Assembly: GCF_014699115.1 (NCBI RefSeq)
Contig: NZ_JACXAD010000002.1
Location: forward strand, 243,814 to 307,813
Source: Hymenobacter montanus
GTDB lineage: Bacteria; Bacteroidota; Bacteroidia; Cytophagales; Hymenobacteraceae
Direction of reading: 5' to 3'
Length of the DNA stretch: 64,000 nt
Numbering within the stretch: position 1 is the first letter of the stretch; each line of letters starts with the position of its first letter. Below the pieces are notes generated by a model, which worked only from the letters and a program-made list of their open reading frames with translations, did no database searches and was not told where the DNA came from. The translations under genes were made by a program, and so were the position numbers. Shown here piece by piece: positions 52,258 through 61,722 of the stretch.

Positions 52258-53604
52258 TTAGCTCAATATCCGCAGCGAGTCCGCGTGAATCAGCGGCGAG
52301 GCCTGGTAACGTCCTTCGCGGGGCCCGTTCTCCAGATTCACCACCCCGCGGGGGCAGGCCGTGCTGCACATGCCGCAGCCCACGCACGAGGCCCGGATGA
52401 TGGGCTCGCCGCGCTGGGCGTACTGCTTCACGTCGATGCCCATCTCGCACACATTCGAGCAGTTGCCGCAGCTGATGCACTGCCCGCCGTTGGTGCTGAT
52501 GCGGAAGCGGGAGAAGTGCTTTTGCAGCAGGCCCAGGTAAGCCGCCATCGGGCAGCCGAAGCGGCACCACACCCGCGGGCCCAGGATGGGATAGAAGCCC
52601 ACCCCGATTACCCCCGAAAACACCGCGCCAATGGCGAAGCCGTACCACTTGGCGGCCCCGCTGCCCACCTCGCCGAGTAAGGAGCTGTTCAGCGCGAAAT
52701 TCACCCACAGCACGGCCGTGATGGCTACTATCAGCCCCAGCACGGGGTAGATGATGCGCACTTCCCAGCGCCAGGCCGCGCGGCTTTTGTCGGCGAGCTG
52801 GCGGTAAGGGTCGCCGGCGGTTTCGGCCAAGCCCCCGCAGCCGCACACCCACGAGCAGTACCAGCGCTTGCCGTAGAAGTAAGTGAGTACTGGCGTAGCC
52901 AGCAGCGACATCACGGCGCCCCAAAACACCATGAATACCCCCAGGCCTCCATTGTGCACGAGCGCGGCAGCCGTGCCCGGAAACAGGTAGTCGTACTTCA
53001 GCGGCCAGAAGTAGCTGAAGTAAAATTCGGGCTGCTGGAAAAACTGGAGCAGCGCCGGAATGATGAACGCAAAGCCCAACTGGAAAAACATCACCGAGCC
53101 GGTGCGGATAAGCTGGTAGCGCGAGTGGCGGTATTTCCAGAGCGCCCGGGTGCCCATCAGCAAGATGGCTAACGTGTAAAAGGTGCCGTATAAAAACCAC
53201 TGGTCGGCTGGCCGGGCCCGCAGCCACCGGCTGAAGCTGTCGAGGCCGTGCACCAGGTTATTGAGTGGCCCAAAATTACCCTGGCCATCGTCGCTGCTGT
53301 ACCAGTAGAGCACCACGTAAAAGCCCGTGAGTACGAGGCCCGTTACCCAGGCCACGCTGCCGCGCCCGGTGCTGGCCCGCTGCCATAAGTTATTCTGCTG
53401 CACCCCGGCCGGGTGCCGGCCGAACCTCAGCCAGCTCCAGGTTAGCGTGCCGATGCTCACCAGGCCCAGGGCCAGGTACAGCCAGGTTTGCTGGCGGCCG
53501 GGGTCGGCATCGGCCAGGGCGAGGAGCAGGGCCAGCAAGCCGGTGGCCACCATCGCCAGCGTCAGCTTTTCGGCCGGGGAGGAAGCTGGTAGAGAGGGAG
53601 ACAT
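52258..53604 (-). CDS. Membrane 4Fe-4S ferredoxin-type protein (NapH/NosR-like)
   Basis: 448 residues from ATG MSPSLPASSPAEKLT. Six to eight transmembrane helices occupy about residues 15-320. Cys clusters follow: 'WYCSWVCGCGGLAET' (about 250), 'VWCRFGCPMAAYLG' (about 344), and two ferredoxin 4Fe-4S sets, 'CISCGNCSNVCEMG' (about 377) and 'CVGCGMCSTACPRG' (about 406). This is the NapH/NosR-type polyferredoxin layout that relays electrons across or along the membrane. Its start lies 20 bp beside a palindromic element (53624-53716). It probably forms a unit with the flavoprotein and the small membrane protein on the same strand. Confidence 0.88.
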   Translation of the reverse strand: MSPSLPASSPAEKLTLAMVATGLLALLLALADADPGRQQTWLYLALGLVSIGTLTWSWLRFGRHPAGVQQNNLWQRASTGRGSVAWVTGLVLTGFYVVLYWYSSDDGQGNFGPLNNLVHGLDSFSRWLRARPADQWFLYGTFYTLAILLMGTRALWKYRHSRYQLIRTGSVMFFQLGFAFIIPALLQFFQQPEFYFSYFWPLKYDYLFPGTAAALVHNGGLGVFMVFWGAVMSLLATPVLTYFYGKRWYCSWVCGCGGLAETAGDPYRQLADKSRAAWRWEVRIIYPVLGLIVAITAVLWVNFALNSSLLGEVGSGAAKWYGFAIGAVFSGVIGVGFYPILGPRVWCRFGCPMAAYLGLLQKHFSRFRISTNGGQCISCGNCSNVCEMGIDVKQYAQRGEPIIRASCVGCGMCSTACPRGVVNLENGPREGRYQASPLIHADSLRILS

Positions 53605-53623
53605 AAATGTTTTATTATATAAC

Positions 53624-53716
53624 AATTAAAAATGAAGAATTAAAAATTAAGAAATTGATCAGCAGATTTTTAATTCTTCATTTTTAATTCCCTTCTCCTA
53701 TGTGAAAACTGGTTTA
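53624..53716. mobile_element. MITE-like palindromic element, AT-rich core (copy B3, reversed)
   Basis: Read on the minus strand it begins TAAACCAGTTTTCACATAGG and continues into the AT-rich inverted repeat of copies B1 and B2. The far terminal repeat is missing. It sits immediately upstream of the iron-sulfur protein start. Confidence 0.65.
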
Positions 53717-53766
53717 GGTAGTAAAGCGGCTGGTCGCGAACGGCCCACTGTTAACGACTGGCGGTA

Positions 53767-53994
53767 TTAATGATGATGGTGGGGCTCATCGGGCTTGCCG
53801 AAGAAGTTGATGAGCGTACCGATGAGGTAAAAGCCCGCCCAGCACACGTACAGCCAGTTGAAGCCGCTGGGTAGGGGGCGGCTCACGAAGAAGTGCAGAA
53901 TCAGATGGGCCCCCGCACTCATCAGCAGGCCCGTGAGGGCAATGAACTGGAAGCTATTGAGGGCCGAGGGCCGGTACAGTTTGGAGTAGTCCAC
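53767..53994 (-). CDS. Small two-helix membrane protein with His tail
   Basis: 75 residues. Two transmembrane segments (about 16-33 and 47-65: 'FIALTGLLMSAGAHLILHFF', 'WLYVCWAGFYLIGTLINFFG') are followed by a C-terminal 'KPDEPHHHH' metal-binding-like tail. The Leu/His content of helix 1 (AHLILH) may coordinate heme or metal. It is probably an accessory subunit of the membrane redox unit, since it lies between the flavoprotein and the Fe-S gene on the same strand. No family recognised. Confidence 0.72.
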   Translation of the reverse strand: MDYSKLYRPSALNSFQFIALTGLLMSAGAHLILHFFVSRPLPSGFNWLYVCWAGFYLIGTLINFFGKPDEPHHHH

Positions 53995-54002
53995 GGGAAT
54001 TG

Positions 54003-54035
54003 GGAATTAAAAATTAAAAATGAGGAATTAAAAAT
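54003..54035. repeat. Half copy of the AT-rich palindromic repeat
   Basis: GGAATTAAAAATTAAAAATG with 'AGGAATTAAAAA' following matches one arm of the AT-rich elements. It lies just upstream (minus strand) of the small membrane protein start. The second arm and terminal repeats are missing. Confidence 0.55.
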
Positions 54036-54103
54036 GGGCGGCGGCCCACCGTTTCCTTACCCTGGTGCTGGTTGCTGATTGTTGGCTGGTCATTTTTAAA
54101 GGC

Positions 54104-55441
54104 TTACTTTCTGAGTAGCGAAAACAAGCCTTTGCGCTGCCGCAAGACCACTTGGTGCTGAGGAAACTGCCGGTTGAAAGCCGCCACCATTGCTTTTTCG
54201 TGCTGGGGAAAGAACTCAGGGTCAAAATTAGCCGCGCCCAGGTGGCTCATCACCGTGGCCACCGGCGCCTGCTGCCGGATCCACTGCTCGCACTGAGCCT
54301 GGCGCAGGCGCAGGCCCAGGGCGTTGAACCCGACCACGGCGTGGGGCGCCCCGGCCCGGAAGTAGACGCGTAACGCCGCCCGGCCCGTTGGGTGTTCCCA
54401 GTAAAAGCTCTCCAGGCCCGCCGTGGGCGCCGCGGGGGCCTGGCCGTAGGTTTGGTACTCCAAATTGAAAAACTTCGCCGAGTTAAACCAGATGCCGCGC
54501 CGGTAGGCCGTGGACTGCCCGCAGATGGTTTGGGCCACGGTTTCGCCCTGCATGCGGCCGGTGTACCACAGCTGTTCGATGGCCACCTCGCCGGCCCCCG
54601 GCTGGCGGTGCTGCGCGCAGTCGCCCGCCGCGTACACGTTGGGTACGTTGGTGCGCAGGTACTCGTCGACCAAGATGCCGCAGTCGGTTTCAATGCCCGC
54701 CCGCCGGGCCAGCGCTATATTGGGGGTGACGCCCGTGGCAAGGCCAACCCACTGGCAGGCAATTTCTTCGCCCGTGGTGGTGACCACCGCCCGCACCCGG
54801 CCCTGGGCATCGCCCAGAATTTCGCGCAGTTCGGTGCGGTAGCGCACCGGCACCCGGTTCTCCGCAAACTGCCGGTCGACCAGGTTCGCTTCTGCCGACG
54901 GCAGCACCGAACCCCAGTAATGGGCGTCGCGCACCAGCACCAGGGGCTCGATGCCGCGGCTGTGGAGCATCTCGGCCAGCTCGACGCCGATCAGGCCGCC
55001 CCCCACTACCACGCCCCGGCTGATGCCCCGGGTGTCGCGGGTCATGGCTTCGAGGTCGGGCAAGCCATAAAGCCCCTGTACGCCCGCCAGGTGCTGCCCC
55101 GGCCAGCCATGCCGCTTGCTTTCGGAGCCGGTGGCCAGCAGGAGCTGGTCGTAGGCCAGGGTGGTGCCGTTGTCGAGAGTAAGGAGGTTTTCGGTCGGGT
55201 TGAGGGCCGTGGCCGTGGCGTGTACGAGGCCGAGCCGGTTTTTATCCCAAAACCAATCTTCATAGGGCTTGAGGTCTTGCGGCCGCAGGTGGCCCATGTA
55301 GACGTACATGAGGGCCGGGCGCGAAAAATGGTGCGCGCTTTCTGCCGACACCAGCGTGATGCGAGCCTCGGGGAGCTGCTTACGCACCGCCAGCGCGCAC
55401 GTAACGCCGGTAATGCCATTGCCAATAATGAGTAGATGCAT
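54104..55441 (-). CDS. FAD/NAD(P)-dependent oxidoreductase (nitrite/rubredoxin-reductase-like)
   Basis: 445 residues from ATG at 55441. N-terminal 'IIGNGITGVTCALAVRKQ' is the FAD-binding GxGxxG (about 5-22). 'GVVVGGGLIGVELAEMLHSR' (about 143-162) is the second Rossmann (NAD) motif. 'TNVPNVYAAGDCAQH' (about 261-275) is the FAD-distal GD motif. A C-terminal domain of about 140 residues follows. It resembles NirB-N/rubredoxin-NAD reductase proteins and passes electrons between NAD(P)H and an iron-sulfur or heme partner. It is probably linked to the membrane polyferredoxin gene downstream on the same strand. Confidence 0.85.
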   Translation of the reverse strand: MHLLIIGNGITGVTCALAVRKQLPEARITLVSAESAHHFSRPALMYVYMGHLRPQDLKPYEDWFWDKNRLGLVHATATALNPTENLLTLDNGTTLAYDQLLLATGSESKRHGWPGQHLAGVQGLYGLPDLEAMTRDTRGISRGVVVGGGLIGVELAEMLHSRGIEPLVLVRDAHYWGSVLPSAEANLVDRQFAENRVPVRYRTELREILGDAQGRVRAVVTTTGEEIACQWVGLATGVTPNIALARRAGIETDCGILVDEYLRTNVPNVYAAGDCAQHRQPGAGEVAIEQLWYTGRMQGETVAQTICGQSTAYRRGIWFNSAKFFNLEYQTYGQAPAAPTAGLESFYWEHPTGRAALRVYFRAGAPHAVVGFNALGLRLRQAQCEQWIRQQAPVATVMSHLGAANFDPEFFPQHEKAMVAAFNRQFPQHQVVLRQRKGLFSLLRK

Positions 55442-55543
55442 GGCGACGGGTAGGAGTAGGGGATAAGCACGCGGGGCGTCAAATGTAGGCGGGGCCCCGC
55501 ATAAACCAACGGCGGCTGAGTGTGGGATTGTTAATCAATAGAT

Positions 55544-55674
55544 TAGAACAATTTCATAGTCAGTGTATACGACGTCTGGCTCCCCTCTCCTGGGGCTTCG
55601 CGCATGAAGCGAACCGGGGCCGGGGGTGAGGTTTTCCCGGCTGCGCCCTGTACACTGAGCTGAAAACCGCTATA
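55544..55674. mobile_element. MITE-like element, GC-rich core (copy A5)
   Basis: Left TAGAACAATTTCATAGTCAG, core GGCTCCCCTCTCCTGGGGCT and 'CGAACCGGGGC', right 'GAGCTGAAAACCGCTATA'. TA stands at both edges. The terminal repeats are partly decayed at the left. The rest of the gap 55442-56036 has no gene; 'TGTTAATCAATAGAT' (55529) recurs as 'TGTTAATCAATGGAT' (about 55819). Confidence 0.7.
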
Positions 55675-56036
55675 AGCGTTGGTTTCCAATATTTCGTTTC
55701 CGTTGAGTATGACCATTCTTCGTTCGTTGTGCGGTTTCAATAAGCGGCTCGGATGGGGTTGGTTCGGTAGCCTTGGGAGTAGGAACCGTTGCGGCCCGTC
55801 GGCGACCACTCCGGCCCGGCTGTTAATCAATGGATAGGCGGCAAAGCTCCGGCCACGTAGGTATGATTGGCCCTTGACTGGACAGAAAAAGCCCTAAGCC
55901 ATTGCGGATTCACCCGGCATCCGGCTAGTGGTTTGGTGTGGGCCCTTTGCTACGGCCGGAGGCGGTCCCAAGCCTTATGCAATATCCCCGGGTGTTGCAT
56001 CTATGGGAGGAGTCGCACCTTTAGCCAACCTTTCCT

Positions 56037-57695
56037 ATGTATATGAAAAAGGCCGTTTTGATGCTGATTATTGGGAGCATTTCCCGTATCGCTATCGCCC
56101 AGCAGCCGGAGGAACAGAAACTCAGGGCCAGCCTTACGCACGCCACCGTTTTCCTCAACCGGGCTCAACTCACCCATACGGCCAAAACGACCCTTAGCCC
56201 GGGAGTTACCCAACTGATAATCGAAGGACTGCCGGCCGGGCTGGACCGGAAAAGCCTACAGGTGGCGGGGAAGGGAGAAGCCGTCATTCTATCGGTGAAA
56301 GGACAACTAAACCACCTGAGTGCCCAGACCAAATCTGCCGCCGTTCGCCACCTGGAAGATTCCCTGCAAATCGCTCGTAATGACCTGAGCACCCTGCAAT
56401 CAACCAAGGATGTACTGAACAAGGAACAGCAGCTGCTACTGGCCAACCAGAGCATTGGGGGCCAGCAGGCGGGCGTCACCGTAGAGCGTCTGCAACAGAT
56501 GGCCAACTTTTTCCGGAACCGCCTCACCGACATCCAGAACCGGCTCATCAAAAACGACCTGAGTCTGCACAAAGTCCAGGAGCGGGTAACGCGGCTGCAG
56601 CAGCAGCTGAATGAGCTGAACGTGCGCCGAAACCAGCCGACGAGCGAGGTACTGGTCAGCCTTTCCGCCAAAAGCCGGGTCCCGGTGGAGCTGCAAATCA
56701 GCTATATGGTTGACGCCGCCGGCTGGGCCCCCGTGTACGACCTGCGCGCCCAGGATACCCGCAGCCCCGTTCAGCTGAATTACAAAGCCTACGTTCGCCA
56801 GAACACGGGCCTAGACTGGAATAAAGTCCGCTTGACGCTTTCTACCACCAATCCAACGCAGGGCGGCACCAGCCCTACGTTAGAAGCACAAGTCGTGTCG
56901 CTGGCGGAGCCCAGAAGAGCGGATGGCTATGCAAATTTGGATAAGAAACGTAAAATAAACGAGAAAGTGGCGGCAGCGAAAGTATCGGTAGAAGAACCGA
57001 CGGAAGTGCGCTCCGACACCGTAGAAGCATTGCAAGAAAGCCCTGAATCGGAGACGGTGGCCAACTATACCACCGTGACCGAATCCACCGTTTCGGTTTC
57101 CTTCGATATTTCCCTGCCCTATAGCATTCCCTCGGGCGGCAATCCGCAGCTAGTAGACATCTCGGCGCACGAGCTGCCGGCTAGCTACCGCCACTTCTCC
57201 GTTCCTAAGCTAGACAGCGATGCCTTCCTGCTGGCCCAGGTGACGGGGTGGGAGAAGTATAATCTGTTGTCGGGAACGGCCAATATCTACTTCGAAGGCA
57301 CCTTCGTGGGTGAATCTTTCCTGGATGCCAATAATACCAAGGATACGCTCAGCCTTTCGCTGGGCCGGGACAAGAAAGTGGTGGTGAAAAGAGAAAAAAT
57401 CACCGAATTCAGCAGCCGCAAATTCATTGGTCGCCATGTCGTGGAGACGTACGTTTACCGGATTAGCGTCCGCAATACCAAGAAGCAGCCCATTCGGATG
57501 ACGATAGAAGACCAATTGCCCGTTTCGCGCGACAGCCAGATTGAAGTAGAACTACAGGAGGCCCGGGGAGCTACGTCAGACCGGGAAACGGGTAAACTCA
57601 CCTGGAAACTGGATCTGAAGGCCGCCGAAGCCCAGACCTTCGACTTGAAGTACACCGTGAAATACCCCAAAGGCAAGGTAGTCGATGGCTTATAG
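56037..57695 (+). CDS. DUF4139/MuiA-like secreted protein
   Basis: 552 residues. A signal peptide (MYMKKAVLMLIIGSISRIAI, cleavage near AQ about 22) is followed by the N-terminal DUF4140-type beta segment 'ATVFLNRAQLTHTAKTTLSP' (about 36-55). A long helical coiled-coil-like region runs about 95-205 ('LEDSLQIARNDLSTLQSTKD', 'NRLIKNDLSLHKVQERVTRL'). A DUF4139 beta domain (about 210-552) has 'YMVDAAGWAPVYDLRAQ' and 'QDKLPVSRDSQIEVEL'-like ends. These proteins occur across Bacteroidota; an envelope role is assumed ('mucoidy inhibitor' naming is historical). There is no operon partner. Confidence 0.85.
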   Translation: MYMKKAVLMLIIGSISRIAIAQQPEEQKLRASLTHATVFLNRAQLTHTAKTTLSPGVTQLIIEGLPAGLDRKSLQVAGKGEAVILSVKGQLNHLSAQTKSAAVRHLEDSLQIARNDLSTLQSTKDVLNKEQQLLLANQSIGGQQAGVTVERLQQMANFFRNRLTDIQNRLIKNDLSLHKVQERVTRLQQQLNELNVRRNQPTSEVLVSLSAKSRVPVELQISYMVDAAGWAPVYDLRAQDTRSPVQLNYKAYVRQNTGLDWNKVRLTLSTTNPTQGGTSPTLEAQVVSLAEPRRADGYANLDKKRKINEKVAAAKVSVEEPTEVRSDTVEALQESPESETVANYTTVTESTVSVSFDISLPYSIPSGGNPQLVDISAHELPASYRHFSVPKLDSDAFLLAQVTGWEKYNLLSGTANIYFEGTFVGESFLDANNTKDTLSLSLGRDKKVVVKREKITEFSSRKFIGRHVVETYVYRISVRNTKKQPIRMTIEDQLPVSRDSQIEVELQEARGATSDRETGKLTWKLDLKAAEAQTFDLKYTVKYPKGKVVDGL

Positions 57696-58382
57696 AGGCC
57701 GAAAAGGAACGACTGCTTATTAAGGTTTATCGGGGAACGCCAGATAAGTTAGTACTCATAACGGATCGGGTTGTCGGCAGGGCCGAGAATGAATATTTTT
57801 TCGTGGTTGAAAAAAAGGTAGCACTATTCGATGCCACTTGCGTTAGCGCCGGTGCTTTAGGTACGAATGGCCCGATGCCTTAGGGGGCTGCGCTTGCCCG
57901 AGCAAGTGGTAGGGGAGAGGCCAGGTCCGTTAAAGTGCGGGGCGCTGGCATAAGCCCCGACGTGGGGAGCAGACCGGACAAGCAGGGGAAACGGATGGGC
58001 TTGAGCGGCGAATAACCTAATCAGTAGAACCAACGAATTTTGTTGTTGGTCCTACTGATTAGGTTATTCATCCAAGCGGGGGTGGCCGACGCTAGGAAAA
58101 GGAAAGCTTCCCGGGCAACATTTGAAGGAGCGCTTGAACCCGGTACTGCCTGCCCGCTCGTTCTACCAATGATGGCTCTGGCTCACTGGCCCAGTCTGTA
58201 AAGGGCCCGGATTTGCCAGGACTCGGACTCACGCACTGTTTATGGCCTGGGCAATCTGCTTGAGAGTCACCTGCCCGGGCATCCCGGCCGGGCGATTGGC
58301 AACCGCTCAGCTACCGGGTAGCTACTAAGGGCGAGGCTTTCCTACTCCTTTCTATGAACAACGCCTCAATGCTTGCCGGCTG
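57696..58382. other. Gene-free interval with long hairpin
   Basis: A 687-bp gap. The only notable structure is a 24+24 inverted repeat (arms 58011-58034 and 58045-58068, core CCTAATCAGTAG) with one mismatch, which becomes a G-U pair in a minus-strand transcript. No gene is convincing. Confidence 0.6.
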
Positions 58383-58811
58383 ATGACAACCACCTCTACC
58401 CGCTTAGAGTGCTGCTCCGGTCTCCTGCTGGCTTCCAGCTGGCCCAGCCAGGCTCACCCGCCCGAGCGTAAGCCGCCTAGCCCACCAGGCTCGGAGCTAG
58501 CGCGATTCCCCGAGACTCAGGTGGCTTCTGCTCGGGCCCATCCTATGGCGCCGGGCTCGGGGGTAGGCATCAAGGGTCAGGACACGACCTACTACGGCGG
58601 GTACATCCGCAATAAGGTCCTAGCCAATGGGGCCAAAGACGGCCCCTTGCGCCACCTCTACCAGTGTCGCCGCACTTTCGGCTCGCAGGCCGGCCTGCTG
58701 GGGGGCTCGCTCGCCCCGTTAGCTGTTGGCGGGGCACCCGCAGCCCCGGCCCGGGCGCCCCGCCGTCCGGGAGAGCCAGCCGCTCGCCGCCCCCAGCGGT
58801 CGGCGTACTAG
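58383..58811 (+). pseudogene. Deletion derivative of the tandem secreted family (copy a)
   Basis: 142 codons. It opens MTTTSTRLECCSGLLLASS and then jumps to the family's C-terminal block 'GQDTTYYGGYIRNKVLANGA' and 'LRHLYQCRRTFGSQAGLL', skipping about 300 residues found in the copies at 58945 and 61723. The nucleotide sequence of the retained 3' block is close to the others (TACCAGTGTCGCCGCAC). It may still be translated but lacks the main domain, so it is treated as an internally deleted remnant. Confidence 0.65.
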
Positions 58812-58944
58812 CCTTTCTGTTCTCTCCCGGATCACTGATAGCCCCGCAGCCAGTGCTTCCGCTTGGTTCAGAGCTCGGCCTGCGCTCCTGTTCGAGACGG
58901 TCTTCCTTTCTACCATTCACTTCTACCAGCCTGTTCTACTGCCC

Positions 58945-60276
58945 ATGACAACAAGACGATTATCCTTGGTCCGCCGCTGGCACCTGCTGGCCCTGTTGCT
59001 GATGCTGCTGACTGCCTGGTGCAGCCAAGCCCAACAAATGCCGCGTCCGCCGACTTACCCGGCAGGGGCGGGGCAGGTAAGCTCCGCCAAGGCTCGGCTA
59101 ACGCCCGCCCAAGACCCGGCGCGCGACGCCGCAGCCACAACAAGTACGACCGTATTCCGACAAGATGCTCTCTTTACCAATCCTTCCTTTGAAAGAAATG
59201 CTCCTGGAGTTCCGAACGCCACCGATTGGTGGCCTAGCTTCTGCTACGCCGGTTATCAAATGCTGCCGGCTACACCCGGTGGTGGCTGGAATCTGAGTAC
59301 CCTCAGGCCAACGGACGGAAACGATTATGTAGCAATCTATAGTAGTGGCGGTGGGAATATTGGCGTCTCCCAGCGCTTATCCGATACACTCAAAGCAGGG
59401 GTGACCTGTACCTTCTTAGTCGATGTGGCCTATGGCCTGGACTTTTTTTCGCTGGAATTATTACGGTACGGGCCTCAAGTTCCTATCACGCTACAAATCA
59501 GGGGTAGTGCGCAACGGTGCGATGCCAATAATGGCTCCTCCAATAGCATCTTGTTGTGGAGCAAACTCATTCCTATGTCCCGCACCAGTTGGCAAACGGA
59601 GACGGTGACGTTCACGCCCACGACCGACATTATCTACTTATCCATTCAAGCTACGGGGACCTTACCCCCAGCCGGAGGACCTTGTTTCCGGGAATGTACT
59701 CAAATTGGGGCGGTATTAATCGATAACTTACGCACGTTGACGGGCCTGGTGCTGCAGCAAGCCGATGGGACAGCTCAGCCGGCCGATAAAGCCTTCCGCC
59801 TGCTCTGGCAACCTGTCCTCTCGGTCGTTGGGCTCGACAGTCTGGCTCGGCCTCAGTTACGCGGCACGGTGACCACCTTCCAAGGCGGACACGTGTCGCT
59901 GCCTAAGAATTTACGGGTGCGCAATGCCAAGGGGTTCTACTTCCTTCAGGAAGCGGCGCCCGCTGCCGGGCAGGACACGACCTACTACGGCCTGTACGTG
60001 CGCAACACGCCCCTGGCCAACGGGGCCAGGGACGACACCCTGCGCCACCTCTACCAGTGCCGCCGCTCCTTCGGCTCCCAGGCCAGCCTGCCAAGTGGCC
60101 CGCTCGCCCCGCTGGCTCTCGGCAGCCCGTCCGCGTCCCCAACTCCACGTGCGGCTCCATCCCTGGCAGCCCCCATAGTCGGAGCGGGCCACTTACCCAC
60201 GGCACCCGAGCAAGGCCCTGACCCTCTGGCGGGGCCGCAACCCCGCCGGCGTACCCCGCGGCAGCAGGCACGATAG
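58945..60276 (+). CDS. Secreted tandem-family protein, copy b (intact)
   Basis: 443 residues from ATG MTTRRLSLVRRWHLLALLL, a signal peptide ending near CSQA (about 28-31). A 'DALFTNPSFERNAPG' motif (about 71-85) introduces a beta-sandwich-like domain (about 75-270) with 'CTFLVDVAYG' and 'VTFTPTTDIIYLSIQATG'. It ends at 'GAVLIDNLRTLTGL'. A second domain (about 270-390) includes 'LWQPVLSVVGLDSLARPQLR', 'FYFLQEAAPAAGQDTTYYGL' and 'LRHLYQCRRSFGSQASL'. The tail is Pro/Arg-rich and low-complexity. The NPSFE start resembles N-terminal carbohydrate-binding-like modules of surface proteins, but no T9SS sorting domain is present. Function unknown. Confidence 0.8.
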   Translation: MTTRRLSLVRRWHLLALLLMLLTAWCSQAQQMPRPPTYPAGAGQVSSAKARLTPAQDPARDAAATTSTTVFRQDALFTNPSFERNAPGVPNATDWWPSFCYAGYQMLPATPGGGWNLSTLRPTDGNDYVAIYSSGGGNIGVSQRLSDTLKAGVTCTFLVDVAYGLDFFSLELLRYGPQVPITLQIRGSAQRCDANNGSSNSILLWSKLIPMSRTSWQTETVTFTPTTDIIYLSIQATGTLPPAGGPCFRECTQIGAVLIDNLRTLTGLVLQQADGTAQPADKAFRLLWQPVLSVVGLDSLARPQLRGTVTTFQGGHVSLPKNLRVRNAKGFYFLQEAAPAAGQDTTYYGLYVRNTPLANGARDDTLRHLYQCRRSFGSQASLPSGPLAPLALGSPSASPTPRAAPSLAAPIVGAGHLPTAPEQGPDPLAGPQPRRRTPRQQAR

Positions 60277-60334
60277 CCCCTTTTCTATTCTTCCCCACTA
60301 CCAGCCCGGCTTTCCACCATCCTTTTTCCACCCC

Positions 60335-61638
60335 ATGACCACCACGAGACTAGTACGCTTCGCCCGCAGTTGGAGCCTGCTACTGGCTCTGCTATTGACC
60401 TATTGGCCCAGCGGAGCCCAACGAGTGCCGCGTCCGCCGAAGCACCTGGCGGGGGCGGGGCTAGTAGCAGGCTCCAAGGCCCGGCGCGCGCCTGTCCAAG
60501 GGCCAGCGCGCGACGCCTCGATCACAACGACCCCCGCCTTCCGACCAGACGCTCTCTTTACCGATCCTTCCTTCGAAAGATCACCTCTATCTTGTAGTCT
60601 CGAAGGACCTTTCCGGTATTCTACTTCCAGCCTTTATAATGGCGTCGCACCGGCGGAAGAAAACGCTTATCTTGGGCTGGTATCTCATTGGGGTATAGAG
60701 TTCTATTCCGTAGGAAAACCGTTACGTGTGCCGCTTAAAGCGGGGGTTGCGTATACTTTCCTAGTTGATGTGGCTTAGTTGATGTGGCTTATGCTAACAT
60801 AGATACGTATTTCTATGCAGGAGGAACTCCTGTCCCCATCACTTTGTGCATTGATGGTGGTGCGGATCAATGCCCCAAATACGACGGTAGGGGCACTCTC
60901 TTATGGAGTAAGGTTATTCCGATGGAGCGCACCACCTGGCAGACCGATACGGTGACCATTACGCCTACAAAGGATATTGCGCACGTGCGCTTTTATGTTA
61001 CTGGCTCTAGTTATGAACCAATAACTCGCGGCGCAGTACTGCTTGATAACCTGCGCACGTTGACCGGCATTGCACTCAAGCAAGCCGATGGCACGGCCCA
61101 GGCCGACGGCAAAGTCTTCCGCTTGCTCTGGCAACCGATCCTCACTGCTGGCGGGCTTGACAGCCTGGCCCAGCCTCAGTTGCGCGGCACGGTGCGAACC
61201 TTTTGGGGCGGGCGCGTACCGCTGCCCGCGAAGCTACAGATAACCGAGGCCGAAGCGAAGGGCTTTTACTTCTTTCAGGAAGCGACCCCCGCTGCGGGGC
61301 AGGACACGACCTACTACGGCCTGTACGTGCGCAACACGCCCCTAGCTGATGGGGTCAAAGATGACACCCTGCGCCACCTCTACCAGTGTGGCCGCACTTA
61401 CGGTTCCCAAGCCGGACTGCTGAGCGACTCGCTCGCTCCGCTGGCCCTCGGTAGCCTCCGCAGGGCCTCTGCTCAAAGAGTGGCTCATCCCCTGGTACTT
61501 CGCCCCGCCGTCCGGACAAGTCTCTTTCCAGCCACACCGCGGGGCGGCCTTGCTTACCGGGTTGCGGCCGGCCCTGCCCGCCCTCCGGCGGCGGGTGCAC
61601 CAGCCGCTTTTATTCGAGCTCTACCACGTGTCGGATAA
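60335..61638 (+). pseudogene. Secreted tandem-family protein, copy c (broken by a 14-bp tandem duplication)
   Basis: Same layout as copies b and d: signal peptide from ATG 60335, 'DALFTDPSFERSP', beta-sandwich region, then 'TLTGIALKQADGTAQADGKV' and the LRHLYQC block. At 60764-60791 the unit GTTGATGTGGCTTA stands twice in tandem, so the frame reads FLVDVA-stop. With one unit removed it reads FLVDVAYAN, as in the intact copies (FLVDVAYG, FLIDVAYA). The second half (from about 60784) is open in the shifted frame. A 14-bp slip could restore the gene. Confidence 0.85.
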
Positions 61639-61722
61639 CTATAAAACCTGCAAGTTCTGCGGCGATGGTAGTGCCTGCCCTCCGTTCCTCCATCTTTTTT
61701 TACCACACTTTTTTTATCACGC

